A stretch of 64,000 bases of DNA. Source: Zanthoxylum bungeanum (Eukaryota > Streptophyta > Magnoliopsida > Sapindales > Rutaceae). The position numbers and the translations under genes were made by a program. Below the pieces are notes generated by a model, which was given only the letters and a program-made list of their open reading frames with translations, did not search any database and was not told the origin of the DNA. Positions 27,184-39,070 of the stretch are shown here, piece after piece. Within the stretch, counting starts at the first letter, position 1. The number at the start of each line of letters is the position of its first letter. The stretch covers positions 1 to 64,000 of the forward strand of contig SKCR01038874.1 of NCBI GenBank assembly GCA_019454045.1, read 5' to 3'.

Positions 27184-28615
27184 TGACACAGCAAATGATT
27201 CTTTATTCTCAAGTATAAGAGTGTCGAAGTAATAAAATAACCCAGTAAATTTGGGGTCGATTCATAGAGAATAGATTTAGTAAAATAAAATAACAATTCG
27301 AGTAACAAAATAAAAAGGCTGAATTGATTGAAATGAAGGGTAATTTTTAAATTGAAATGCAACAATAAATTAAAATACTGAGGCTAGGGGATCCGCTATT
27401 GATATTTCAAATATAAAGAAATATTACTTTTAATAATATATAAATTATCATTATTACCTCGTTAATTTATTTCAGGATTTAATTATGCCAAAATATATAA
27501 AACCATCTAATAAGGTGGTGATACGGTTTGTCTATAACTAGTCCAAATAGGTACTCAATTATGCCAAAATATATAAAACCATCCATAAATATGGTGATAC
27601 AGTTTTTCGATAATTAGTCCATATTTAAATTACTCTCTCATATAATATGGGGTAAAATATTATATGTGTCAACCAAGATTATATTGTATACAGTGAATCA
27701 AAACACCAATAAATACTAGAGAAGATCAAATATTAGTTTCCACATTACAATTTATATATTATAACATAAGTAAGATTAATCTATATTCTCATATTAAGAG
27801 TTTCACCATTTACTCCAGCAGAATATAATTAGCTACTCATGCTTTGAATAAACACACACATAATTTTACTAAAGAAATAAAAAGAAATTATAACAGTGAA
27901 AGTTAAAACACATAAGAGGCAAGACCCTTCATAAAATCCCAAATAGAGAAATATATGGAGGAAGGAAACTAAGGAAATAAGATAGATGTGCACCTCTATT
28001 TATAGTAAGAGGCGCTCCCCTCATGTGTTGCAAATTGCATCACAAAGTCACAAGTTGGGTCCACTTCTTTTTAGTTGAAATTAATAATGGCTTCAAAGGT
28101 CTTTATTTTCTTTGAAACATTGTGCAAATTATATGGGTCATCCACCTTTTGTATCCATCACAATGTCACGAGCCTTGGTTCTATATTCTTTATTTTGATA
28201 ATAAAAAAAAATGCCAAAAATGAGGTGATCTGTAAATGTGAGAAATTTATTACACGTGGGTCCTTATTTGTCAGGAAATCTTAGATGATCTGATCGTGTC
28301 CAACACTTGCTGAAAACTATAAGCTCATTTTTTGCCAATATAAACATGCTGAATGTTTCTCAAATCTGATTTGTATCCAGCCGCCACGCCTTTGTTTGGG
28401 TTTCTGGGTCATGGAAATCAGATTTCATATTCGTTTTTCCTGTTGAGCTTCAAAGTAGTAATTTGCCAAAAGAAATAAAAATTATAATAAAAATATATGA
28501 AACAAAAATTTAATTATTATTTTACAGACATTCTAATTTAAGAGGATTAAAGAAACTATAAGTGTAAAATGATTATTTTTTCTTTTAATAAATGTACACT
28601 TTTTAGTATTCATCA
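27184..28615 (-). repeat. 3' LTR of Athila-type copy II
   Basis: The 1.4 kb segment begins TGACACAGC and ends GTATTCATCA. It is followed by CACCCCAGCC, on the minus strand a G-rich tract directly before TGATGAATAC. This position and layout match the LTRs of the other copies although the sequence differs. It contains a tandem pair of about 75 bp at 27481-27640 (ATGCCAAAATATATAAAACC twice). Confidence 0.68.
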
Positions 28616-28929
28616 CACCCCAGCCAGCTTATTATTATCCCTAGTAATTTAAGTGAAAACTGAAAGGAAAAATTCCTATCCAAGTTAGTAATTGTTTTAT
28701 TTATTTCTAAATTATCAAATAAGTAAGTTTTCCTGTACCTTTTACCCTTCTTCCATACTTACATAAGATAAAGTACTAATCAATTTATTATACCCACAAT
28801 ATTCATAGGTCTTTTGAAAAAAGAGTAATATTTTTGTCCTAAAGTTAAATCAGAATTTACATCTTTTTGGCAAAGACTGTTTATTTATATAAAAAATATT
28901 TTTTTTCTTTTTTTAATAATACATCTTCA

Positions 28930-29390
28930 ATCCTTGTAGCAAGCTTTAGGCCAGTGACTCCAAACTAGTTAGCTTTAGGGCATTATGTGTTAAGACACCT
29001 CTACAGAATTAATTGCTCAAATCTCAGATGTAAAAAAAAGTATCTGATTTCCTTAACCTTTCTCCTTAATCATGTAACGAGCTTTGAGCTAGTGACTTTC
29101 AGACCAGTTGGCCTTAAGGTAACTAAGTGTGAAAATACCTCTCGAACTTAATTGTTCGAGTTAGAGAGGCTACGAAATCGAACTTATTCACTTTTAAAAA
29201 AAACCAATTCAAGCTCTACCATTTTATGAGAACAATCATTACTTGCTGAGGCAAGATGTTCGGTTACTAAGTAAAAGTTTGATTATTATTATTATCATTT
29301 TTTTCAAACTAACTCATGCCTTACCATTTTACTCGAACAATCACTACTTGTTGAGGCAAGATGTCCGGTTACTAAGTAAAAACTTTGTTA
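28930..29390. repeat. Tandem repeats in the 3' non-coding region of copy II
   Basis: A degenerate pair of units (period about 138 bp) with AGCTTTAGGCCAGTGACTCC-type blocks lies at 28930-29165. It is followed by a second pair (29216-29275 and 29323-29385) sharing GAGGCAAGATGT and CGGTTACTAAGTAAAA. Confidence 0.7.
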
Positions 29391-30269
29391 GTTTTTTAAC
29401 TTAAAGAATAAAAATTCAACCGCTGTTAGCTGCTACCTCTAACAAACTAGAGAACTGAACATTATAAAATTTTCACGTACAACCCACAATTATATATAAC
29501 CGTGTCTGTTAATAATATCTGTTAAATGAGCATATGGAAATCAAACTTAATCAATATTATAGAGAATTCAAAAATTTGAATAATTCAAAAAGAAAAAAAC
29601 AAAAATAATTTGTTATGAAACACATTGAGATGCGTCTTAGGAGCGAAAATTCCTTACACTACCATCTCCAAACAACAATTCCACTTGATTAGTCAAAAAT
29701 TTATTGTTGGTATGTGTGTAGTATTTTTTGAATAAAACACAAAAATAATTTTTTTACACAAAAGAATAACAAGGCAAAAACAATATAATTTTTTTTAAAA
29801 AAAAAATAACAACACAAAAATAAAAATATTTTTTTTAAAAAGAAAATACAAAAATGAAAACTATCTAGTCAACTATCACATCCCCCAACCAAATTGAGAC
29901 ATTGTCCTAAATATCTGAATAAGGAGAAGTAGAGTTTAGAAGACATCACCTGGTTTGTGTGGAAAAGACAATTGAATCAACAACACTGATATTTAACAAA
30001 AAAAAGTTACAGATTAAGATTCAAGCCCACTCTACACTTCTTGCCATGATCCTTATTTGACTAGTCCAACTTGAAAAGAATTGGGTCGATTCTTGGTTCA
30101 TAGGCTAACAGTTGGTCAATTAATTCATCAGCATTTCATGCAGTAAAAACATAATCTTTTGCCGGTTTCAAAATGATTCCAAGTCTTTTAGCATCCTCAA
30201 TAAATATTAAAAGAAAATCGAAATATGATTTATATTAAGTAGTCCAATGGATTTTCGGTGAATGTTCAA

Positions 30270-31032
30270 TGTAACATCCCCAATCCGGAGATGCTACCAG
30301 CAGAGAATAGGCTGTACTATCTCTCTGAGCCTCTGACTTTCTAACTATGAACAACACTAGTACTATTTTCAAATATGATATCATGTAAGAGACCACTGCC
30401 CAAAACCTTAACATAGATCATAAAATATTACACATACAACTTAAACTCAACATCACTTATCTTACAATTCTATACATGAGCACTGATACACAACTTTATT
30501 ATAAAATTATCTTAAACTAGACTTTTTCTTGACTTGACTGAACTTTATCACTGCATTGACCTGGTGGACCGAACACCCTAGTGACTGCCATCAATATCCA
30601 TCCTCCCAAGCTCGTCCTTCGAGTAACCTTCAAAACAAAAGAACTGGGAGCGGGGGGTTAGATCGTTTGAATGATCTAAGTGAGTGGATAATTAAAACAA
30701 AAACTGAGGTGATTTTGTGAAAACTCTTGGTTCTAAAATCGAAACTGTCACCAGAAAACCATCTTTTTCTGAAAACTCTTTTCTTTTCTGAATACATCAC
30801 TTTTCTGGAAAAAGCTTTTCTTTATGCAAAACTCTGAGCATTTCGAAAGTACTAAATTTTCTTTCAAAAACTATTTAATAAGCTTTTCTGAATACATATC
30901 GTATCAGAATCTCGAAGAATTTTTCTATTATTCCCAAAGTCATTTCATGAGTATACATATACTTTAGCATAATTTATATTATGTGACACTCGTCCCACAG
31001 TGTAACAGTATTTGAGATTTCTAATCGTTACA
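30270..31032 (-). repeat. 3' LTR of the LARD-like element, internally deleted
   Basis: It matches both ends of the 2.6 kb partner LTR, but about 1.8 kb corresponding to roughly 35940-37770 is missing; the joint is near 30895. The outer 5-6 bp ends (TGTAAC, GTTACA) are intact. Confidence 0.82.
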
Positions 31033-34000
31033 AATTCCCCTCCCCTTAAATGGGATTCATCCTCGAATCCTTTCTGATACTAAGCTTGATACTACGACCT
31101 CTGGGAATTTCTTGTCTTGGTATACTCTATTCGATTCTTAAAGCTGAAAACTTAATTCTTTGAAGTCTTTTTTAGAACCATTCTCTCTCGTATAGAAACA
31201 TAGTTTGTATAATCCACACACTATCTATACAGAGATGTATTCCTTAACAGAATTTAATATCCAAAAAAAAAGTATCCATCTCTCATTCTCCCCATTGATG
31301 ACGTCATAGCAAGATGTAACCTCATCTCTTAAGGTCTGAACCCTTGTTCTTCTCGAACTGGTGTCCAAGTGGATTACTTCTTTCTATCTGACACTCTATG
31401 ATTGTCTTTTACTTATTTCCTTCTTTTCCATAAGGGCTTGGTACTTCTTTAAGACTTCTTGGATAACCACACATTCTATATTTGTTTCCATGAAAGTATA
31501 TTCAACTTGTAAAATCCCAAATAAACTTGTTGCATTCATGCTAATGTAGACCTATTCATTGCTGTTCTATATGAATTGTTTATTTTCATCTCTTATCTCT
31601 ATTGACTGGTTATTACTAACTCTTAGATTTCACTTGGGGCTTCTGCGATTCCTTACAGTTAACATATCATTATTATACTTTGTACCACAATCAATAACCT
31701 TTGCTTTCCTCGATTTTAAGTATACCTCAAGTTCTTCACTTTTTTTTATAGTATAACTCCCTTGATGGTCTTACTAAGTGTATCCTTATTTCTTTCTTAT
31801 CAAACGCCTTCCCATGTTAAAGGCTGATTATGTCTCATATCTTTAGGTTTCTTTACGTTCCACCATAATTCTAGAACAAAAATTTACAAAGATAATCATT
31901 GTTGCTAATAAAAATGATCATCCCAATACATTTACAGTTTTACTTGCTCAGCCCGAGCTTGTCATTTATTCTCTTAATTTGATTACTTAACTATCTATTT
32001 CTTTATTGATATCTTTCAATTACTTACGGGCTTCAACCTCTAGGTTCTACTGTCTTCATCTTTATATTCTTTGCTAATATACATATGATTATCCTTCATT
32101 TACACCGCCTTATTCCTTTAACCTTCTTGTACTTAAAATTTCTTTCTTCAGTTATTCCTATAGTCTCATCTTAGTTTCTTTGGGTATCTCTATATTATTC
32201 TTTCATAATTCCATTCCTAGACATATTTTCTCTTATTGCACAACATGAGAACTTATAAGTTAAACTTGCTACCTTCCATTTGTTTACTATCTGATAGAAT
32301 TCCAATCTTATTTTGATGCTTATAAGGCCTTCTATTCCGTAGTACTACTAAACTGAACTATGTAAAATTTATTTTTTATATTGTGTACCTTTGTCATTAT
32401 CTATTTAATATATTTTCTATTGTCGTTTTACTAAGACAGTCATATTTCCAAATATTTTACTTGTCTTATATATTCTTTTCTGCTTTTTTCTATACCTGGA
32501 ACTTGTGCGGTATATGTATCTGTTTACTGGTCCACAGGGTATCATCCTTGACATGTTTATAACTATGTCTAACACTGATCCTTTGGCAATTCCATTATTG
32601 CCTGACTAATACTTTCTCTCTTAATTGTCTCGTATATACCTTCTTTCTTCTAAATCTTTTACTCAGCACCATTTTCTTCTTCTACCCCGTTTTTGTACTA
32701 TATTATAAGATTTTATGTTTTGGTCATACTTTTCTGCATGTCCATTTGTTTCCGAGAATATTTTTGGGGTAAATACCGAGGTCCATCTTTACTGCTGTTG
32801 TCTATCAAGGGTTGGGAGGGTGTGGCTTGGTCCCAAAACCTTTTCGATTGTGCTAACCTCACTAACTACATGTACCATACTTGCACGTCCTACTCATCTA
32901 TAAGCCTGGGACTCTCATGTTTACTAGTGTCAGTTTCCCCACTAAGATACTTCTACTAGATACTATGTAAATTGTTTCCTGTTTCAATTTCACTCTTGAT
33001 TCACTTCCTAATTATCGATCATTCTACCTTTTATTATAAACCTTCTCTAGATTCATGCTCTCTAAAATACTCTACCATGTCGCCTCTTATTCCTTCCTGT
33101 TAGTTCCTAATGTTTAACCATAGAAAGGTTAGTAAATATTACCTTTATTGTGAACCTTTTCTAAAACCATACTCTCTAAAAGGTCCATCATGTTGCCTAT
33201 ATACTTTTTCCCATCAGTCTTGTTGTTTAACTACCTTAAGTCGTTACTTTTTCTCAGAGTCCTACTATACCCCCTCTTGTTATTTCTCCTTAAAAAGCTT
33301 ACTCTGCTACATAGATTTTTTTTTTTATCTCAGTTTCTTGAACTCCTTATATCTTTACTCTCCTGAAAACTCTATGAACTTCGATTGCTCAGGGCATCTC
33401 TATTAAATCTTTTGGTTCAGGTGCTACTTTCCATCTATTTCTTCCGTCTCAATACAATAAGACTCTTTGAGAGTTATCTACTATATTTCTGAGAGTTGCT
33501 TTCTCTGGTCTCTTCGTATTTTTGAGTCTTAACTCCCTTAAGGGTCTCCAATAGAATGATGACTTATAGATTTGGCTCGACTCACTGTGACCTCAAACTA
33601 TGCTATCTCATTCTTCTTATCTATGCTCCGTTGAACTCATTAGTTCGGCTGTTTGGTTGTCTAGCGGTTCATCTAATTTGTCAAATGCGCTTCTTCACTG
33701 GTTCTTCTCCTTACTGAGCTCTAAGTAGAAGGGTGAGTATATACATTCCATATGGAATATGTGAATACGCATCTCTGTTATTTACTATTGCCCCATTGGA
33801 AACTATATCGGTTATTCCATATCTCAGAGTTCTTTTAATATTTATCAATCAACCCAAAGTCTTCATTTACTTATTGTCCTCAAGTTACATTAACTATTCT
33901 TATTATATGATCTTCCGTACTACGAGTCGTATCCTTTTGAATTGTTCCCACATCCTATCTCTTGGTTGTAAGTCATATTAATAAGGCTAATGGTGGCTTA

Positions 34001-35298
34001 TTCTTATGGGCTACTTATTAGATTTTCGCTCTCTGTTCTTATGATAAGCTACAACTTTGCTATTCAATCTCACTGTCCATACTGGTACATTTATGTCTAT
34101 CTTTATTCTTACTAGTACTACAACTTGCCAATCATTGTCTAAGCCAAATTCCCTTCTTTAGCCTCGGCGGCCTTCTTGATTTTATCCTGGATAATCCATT
34201 TTCCATTGTCTTCTATTTTTATCTTAGGATAAACTCTCACTAGGCTTTATTACGATTATCTTTGCCTATGTAGAGAAGGGCAGCAACTAGCATCTTACGT
34301 TTCGGTGGACATAGATGTCCTCACTTTGGCATTATGTATCCTGGTGGAGTCTATTACTCATGTAAGATAGGTATGAGATAGACTCCGTCAGAACAACTTT
34401 CTTAGCTAAAATCACTAGGTGGCAAGGATTTTGGTAGGCGGGGCCTCATCTATATCAGTTCCTTTGGTTAAAGCAATTGATCATTTCTCTTTACAGCCTC
34501 CACTTTACTTACTTACAGGTCCAAATTTGGGTATCTAGGACTCTACATCTTTGGTGGCATCTTGTGTCTATTTTATCAACTAATCCCGATTCTTGTTACT
34601 TTTATCTTTCTGTCTATTCTTCGTGATTTAAGGGAAACTTGCTATCTCCAAGGGGTATTCGGAAGCTACTGGATTCATTTGGAAGAATTGTTTAAAGAGA
34701 AAAGAATTCTACGAAAAGAAAAGAAACTTACTTATGTTTACCGGACATTTTACTCTTGCTCAGGCTTATCCTTTTCCCTTTACTACTATAGGTTCTGATA
34801 CTTCCTTATTTATCTGTTTTTGTATCTTTATCTCTTATTGACTATGGTTGTTTGAACATTTACGTACAATTCTCTACATCTTCTTATAGCTTTCTTTTTC
34901 CACTCATTTGCGTAACTATTCTTAGAACTTTTACTATATGTTCTCTTGGTTATCTATGTATCCATATGTATTTTTTTTCTAGCTTTCTTTCTCTCTTCAT
35001 ACTTCATTGGGTAACAAAATATCCTTAGAATTTTACTATCTATCTTCATAATTTGCCTTGGACATTTCGAAATTGAACCGAGGTAACTACAGAAAGACTT
35101 CCAAAAAATAAAGTTACTTCATAAGAAAAGTTATTCGAATAGTTCGGAAATTCTTACTAACCTGTCTATAAGACTTTGAGGACGTACTCGAGGTTTGGAT
35201 ACTGGAGAGGTAGTGCCTCGTATACTAGTACCCCGGGCATACTACGTATACAAGACCCCAACACTTTACCCACTGCAGTCACTGACTCCATAGACCAT

Positions 35299-35310
35299 GC
35301 TCTGATACCA
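35299..35310 (-). other. Primer binding site (initiator tRNA-Met type)
   Basis: The minus strand reads TGGTATCAGAGC four bases after the LTR end. This is the standard plant retrotransposon primer site for initiator tRNA-Met and fixes the element's direction. Confidence 0.88.
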
Positions 35311-35314
35311 TCTT

Positions 35315-37905
35315 TGTAACATCCCCAATCTAGAAGATGCTACTGGAATGGAATAGGTCGTACGATCCCCCTGAGCCTATGACTTTTTAACTATGAACAA
35401 CACAAGTACTCTTTTCAAATATAATATCATGTAAGGTACCACTGCCCAAAATCGTAACATAGATAATAAAATGTTACACGTATAACTTAAACTCAACATC
35501 ACTTATCTTACAATTCTATACATGAGTACTGATACACAACTTTATTATACAATTATCTGAAACTAAGCTTTTTCTTTACTTGACGGAACTTTATCTCTGC
35601 CTTGACCTGGTGGACCGAACACCCTAGTGACTTCCATCAGTATCCATCCTCTTAAGCTCGTCCTCCGAGTAACCTATAAAATAAAAAGAACTATGAGTGA
35701 GGGGTTAGATCGTTTGAACGATCTAAGTGAGTGGACAATTAAAACAAAAACTGAGGTGCTTTTGTGAAAACTCTTGGTTCTAAAACCGAAATTGTCACAA
35801 AAAAATCATTTTTTTTAAAACACTATACTTTTCTGAATACATCACTTTTTCTGTAAAACCTTTCTGGAAAAGCTTTTCTGTCTACAAAAATTTGAGCTTT
35901 TTGAAAGTACTAAATTTTCTTTCTAAAAACTCTTTAATAGAACTTTCATCTCTGAAAACTGCATCTTTGAAAATCTTTTCTCTGAAAATTTATCAGTGAA
36001 ATCTGTATCTAAAAAACCTGACGCATCGGGGCATTACGTATCGTCGTCCCCTCATATGCCTAACTAGTGGTCTTGGGGCTTTACGTATCGCTGTCTCCTA
36101 AGTCATTGAACTAGAGCCAGAAGTACGGATCTATGCTACTACTTGACCCCGAACTAGGATCTAGGGGCATCTGTCATCCCTAGTCTTGAACTAGGATCTT
36201 GGGGCGTTACGTATCGCCGTCCCCTTAGTCCTCTACATATGCACATGTCTATCCGTCAATTCCATTTATGAATCAAGTTACATACTGAGGTGGGTTTTTC
36301 ACCCATGCCTCCAAGAATCATAAATCTCAACATTGAAAATCAATTTTATAAAATATCATCATTCGTAAAACAACTATAAATAAGCTTATCTTTCTGAAAC
36401 ATGCTATTTCTTAAAACAATTGAAATAAAATCTGGCTAACGCCCTAAGTGCTTGAAAGTAAGTCTAATATCAAAATGAATATATGAAAACATTTAGAGAA
36501 AGAGGTCCACTCACTGATTTGGAATATAGCTGCATTGTTACTCTGTCGAAGGAAACTACGGTTCCTATGATGATCTATAATTGATAAACTTAATTAGAAA
36601 ATGGACTGAGGAATACATTACGAAATTAGACTAAATTTATGTATTTAAGTACTCGCCAACATTTCAATGTGTATCATGCGTACATCATGATGTAATGTAT
36701 ATATACGAGCTGATACGAGACCCTTAGGGTGGCCTCTAACATGCTAGGGTGAAACTGAATTAAACTAAAACTAATTTGGGGAAAATTCTGACCAGGCGTC
36801 GCGACACTCACACATGCTGACAATCCAGTGAGCGTCCTCTGTTTACGCGTCGCGACGTAAGTCCCTGGGCATCGCGACGCTCACATTCCAGAAACGGATA
36901 TATGAGAATTTTCCAGTACCTGTCGTGACGCTGGCCCTTGGGCGTCGCAACACTAGCCTGTTTTCCAGGATTCTAAACTAGCTTCCCAAAGTCTATCTTA
37001 CCCCAAATGCATCACCAACACTTCTATGTCTAAACCATTACACAAACCATTACATTAAACTTCAACTTCACATATTCTATACCAAGTTATCATCCTCAAA
37101 TAATTCTTTAATATCATCATTCTTGTTTTTAGCTCAACCCTTAAGAATTTCAAAATTTGGACATTTAATTCTACAATCAATTTCTTTATTTAATAATCAC
37201 CAAAATGCAATCCCTAGCATGCCAATAGCCCTATTTTATCATCATACTCTTAGAATCTTACAATCCAAGTTTTGGGTCAAGTTTTCTTACCTTGATTTCT
37301 TCACACTCTTCAAGTTTCCAATGGTTGTTAATCTTCTTCTTTACTTGATGTAAGAGTATTGGCATTTGATTCCTCTTCTTTTCTTCATTTCATCTTCCTT
37401 ATTCTTTCCTTCTCATTCTTCTCCTCTATGACATTTCTCTTTTCTCCATATTCTCAGGGATGCTTGAATAGTAGTCATATTTATACTAGGCTTAATTGAC
37501 TAATAAGTAATGTTTTAAATTCTTAAGGAAAACCAGAATTTTGAAGAAGTATGTAGAATTCTCTATAGTCATCTCTGGCTACTATTCATTTAGATTTTTG
37601 ATCTATATTATTGACTTTCTTCTAGTTCGAATTTGAAAATATATTCAATGCCGAAGTTGTAGGTATCGATATCATCTTTCTGACGATATAAAATTCATAA
37701 GAACCGGAGTTCGTATGAGAAAGTTATGGTCCAAATATCATAGGTTTTACGGAGTGGAACATCGTACTATCTCGTATCGGAATCTCGAAGAATATTCCGA
37801 TTGTTCCCAAAGTCATTTCATGAGCATAAATGTATTTAAGCATCATTTATATTATGTGACACTCGTCCCACATTGTAACAGTAATTGAGATTTTCGGTCG
37901 TTACA
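35315..37905 (-). repeat. 5' LTR of the LARD-like element (2.6 kb)
   Basis: TG...CA bordered on the minus strand. It contains three degenerate copies of GGGGCNTTACGTATCG followed by a TCNCCT block (about 36019, 36073 and 36195) and a cluster of palindromic CGTCGCGACG-type motifs at 36795-36955. A related fragment in opposite orientation lies at 41061-42263. Confidence 0.85.
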
Positions 37906-38340
37906 TTCATATTTTCCCATGACGCAACTGTGAATACTTCTTCCAACGTGCCCAGCCCACATGGTAAAGAAATAAAAACATCAGTATGATTAATTATTTT
38001 GGTAATACCTGAGATAATCTATTCTTCTCCATTTGATTTTTTGATAAGGTTTCTGTCTACCAAAGTTTTTGGGATGATTCCTAAAACTTGACTACCTTAT
38101 TCTTGCACGGCCTTTGAAACACATCCTATCAATCCAAGATTGCCACTGCCATATACTAGGTGCATGTTTCTTTTCGTCATAAATTTACCCAATTCTTTTA
38201 CGGCCTCAAACAAATTTGGTTTAGTTACACATTTAGATCCATAAAATACACAGATATTAATGACTCGTCGTCTATAAGTTTTCTCCATTTTTGCACACTC
38301 TCTTATTTGGATGTATCAAAGAGAGAAATGACGAGTTGTA

Positions 38341-38351
38341 TTTATATATCC
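38341..38351 (-). promoter_or_regulatory. TATA box upstream of the LOG pseudogene
   Basis: GATATATAAA lies about 55-60 bp before the LOG ATG at 38288 on the minus strand. The intact copy has TATAAATT at the matching distance, and the 45 bp between TATA and ATG align around CGTCATT. Confidence 0.6.
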
Positions 38352-38652
38352 TAAAAAAATGAGTAATAAAAACTCTAGTATCTATAAAATGACAATTGTC
38401 AAACGGATAGTAAAATAGATAATGAAAGTAAAAAAGGTTAGATACTGTCAGAAAAATTAAAGAAAATCAAAACAGTGAATTGAATTAAATTGAAACAATA
38501 AATTAAAGTAAATGAAATCAAAACAATAAATTGAAACAATATGTACCGATAGTTGTGATTGTGGCTCACATCTTCCACTTGTTTTAGTACAGTAATGGCT
38601 TGAACACTCTCTATTGGTCGTTGATATGCTTCTCATCCAATTTTCTTATAAA

Positions 38653-39068
38653 TTAGCAAACACTCTCTAGGTAATCTAGTGCATCTTCGAGAATTTTTTC
38701 CCTAAACTCACCATTACACATCATTTCCACTACTTGTTTACTTTGGGGTTTTAAACCCTCGTAGAAGTAGGAAACCAGCTTCCATGTTTCAAACTTGTGA
38801 TGTGGGCAAACATTCAATATTTCTTTAAATCTCTCCCAACATTGGTAAAGTTTTTCCCCCGACTGTTGTGTGAAAGTTGTGATTCTTCTTTTCAAGGAGT
38901 TTGTCCAGTGATGGGGAAATAATTTTTTCAGAAATATCTCTTCCAAATCATCCATGTTATGATGGATCATTATATAAGGTTCTGCAACCAATTTTAACTT
39001 TATCCTTGAAAGAAAAAGAAAAAAACTTGAGTCGAATTATATTTGAAATTTTGGTATGTGCAAGTATT
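38653..39068 (-). pseudogene. Athila-type gag fragment (copy II)
   Basis: The minus strand carries capsid-type motifs: FSFSFKDKVK, then after a frame change FLKKLFPHHWTNSLKRRITT, YQCWERFKEILNVCPHH, YFYEGLKPQSKQVVEMMCNG and DALDYLES. Plant Athila gag proteins have the same order (SLKDKAK, FLxKFFP, QCWERFKDLLNxCPHH, FYxGL, NGxF). The open part ends in a stop immediately before sequence homologous to the LOG upstream region of copy III. The N-terminal gag is cut off at 39070 by the next element. Confidence 0.82.
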
Positions 39069-39070
39069 AC

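Larger units (their letters stand above)
30270..37905 (-). mobile_element. Non-coding LTR retrotransposon (LARD-like), 7.6 kb, inserted in LOG
   Basis: On the minus strand the element starts TGTAACGACCG and ends GGGGATGTTACA. The 5' LTR is 35315-37905 and the 3' LTR 30270-31032. Directly after the 5' LTR comes the primer site TGGTATCAGAGC (35299-35310), complementary to initiator tRNA-Met. Directly before the 3' LTR comes the purine tract AAGGGGAGGGGAATT (31033-31047). Flanks are TTCAA and TTCAT. The 4.3 kb interior (31048-35298) has no recognisable gag or pol on either strand, only short frames, which fits a large retrotransposon derivative. I cannot exclude a coding region decayed past recognition by eye. 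Confidence 0.85.
29998..38288 (-). pseudogene. LOG: LOG-like cytokinin-activating gene, broken copy inside Athila-type copy II
   Basis: The N-terminal part (37906-38288) starts MEKTYRRRVINICVFYGSK, continues RNMHLVYGSGNLGLIG and, after an in-frame stop (AVQE then stop), LPCGLGTLEEVF. The C-terminal part (29998-30269) continues NIHRKSIGLLNI and a tail resembling the intact copy. The two parts were one gene; a 7.6 kb LTR element now separates them, with TTCAA and TTCAT at its borders. Relative to the intact copy at 47987-48640 the segment holding the catalytic arginine is shortened (GITKIINHTDVF). Further stops lie in the C-terminal part. Like the intact copy it has no introns, while host LOG genes usually have several. 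It is certainly non-functional. Confidence 0.85.
27184..39070 (-). mobile_element. Athila-type element, copy II (different subfamily), decayed, carrying a LOG pseudogene
   Basis: On the minus strand the order is gag fragment (38653-39068), LOG pseudogene (38288 down to about 29998, interrupted), Athila signature (about 29880-29920), tandem repeats (28930-29165), purine tract and 3' LTR (27184-28615). Pol is absent. The 5' LTR is not present; the copy stops at the LTR-like segment starting 39071. A 7.6 kb LTR element (30270-37905) is inserted inside LOG. LTR and gag differ strongly from copy III, so this is a separate subfamily. Confidence 0.78.

Noticed and set aside
31361..34798. Several plus-strand frames of 60-98 codons in the 31-35 kb region
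   Set aside because: Hydrophobic, T-rich composition with no motifs, opposite to the element's direction; they are chance frames in a pyrimidine-rich non-coding retroelement interior.
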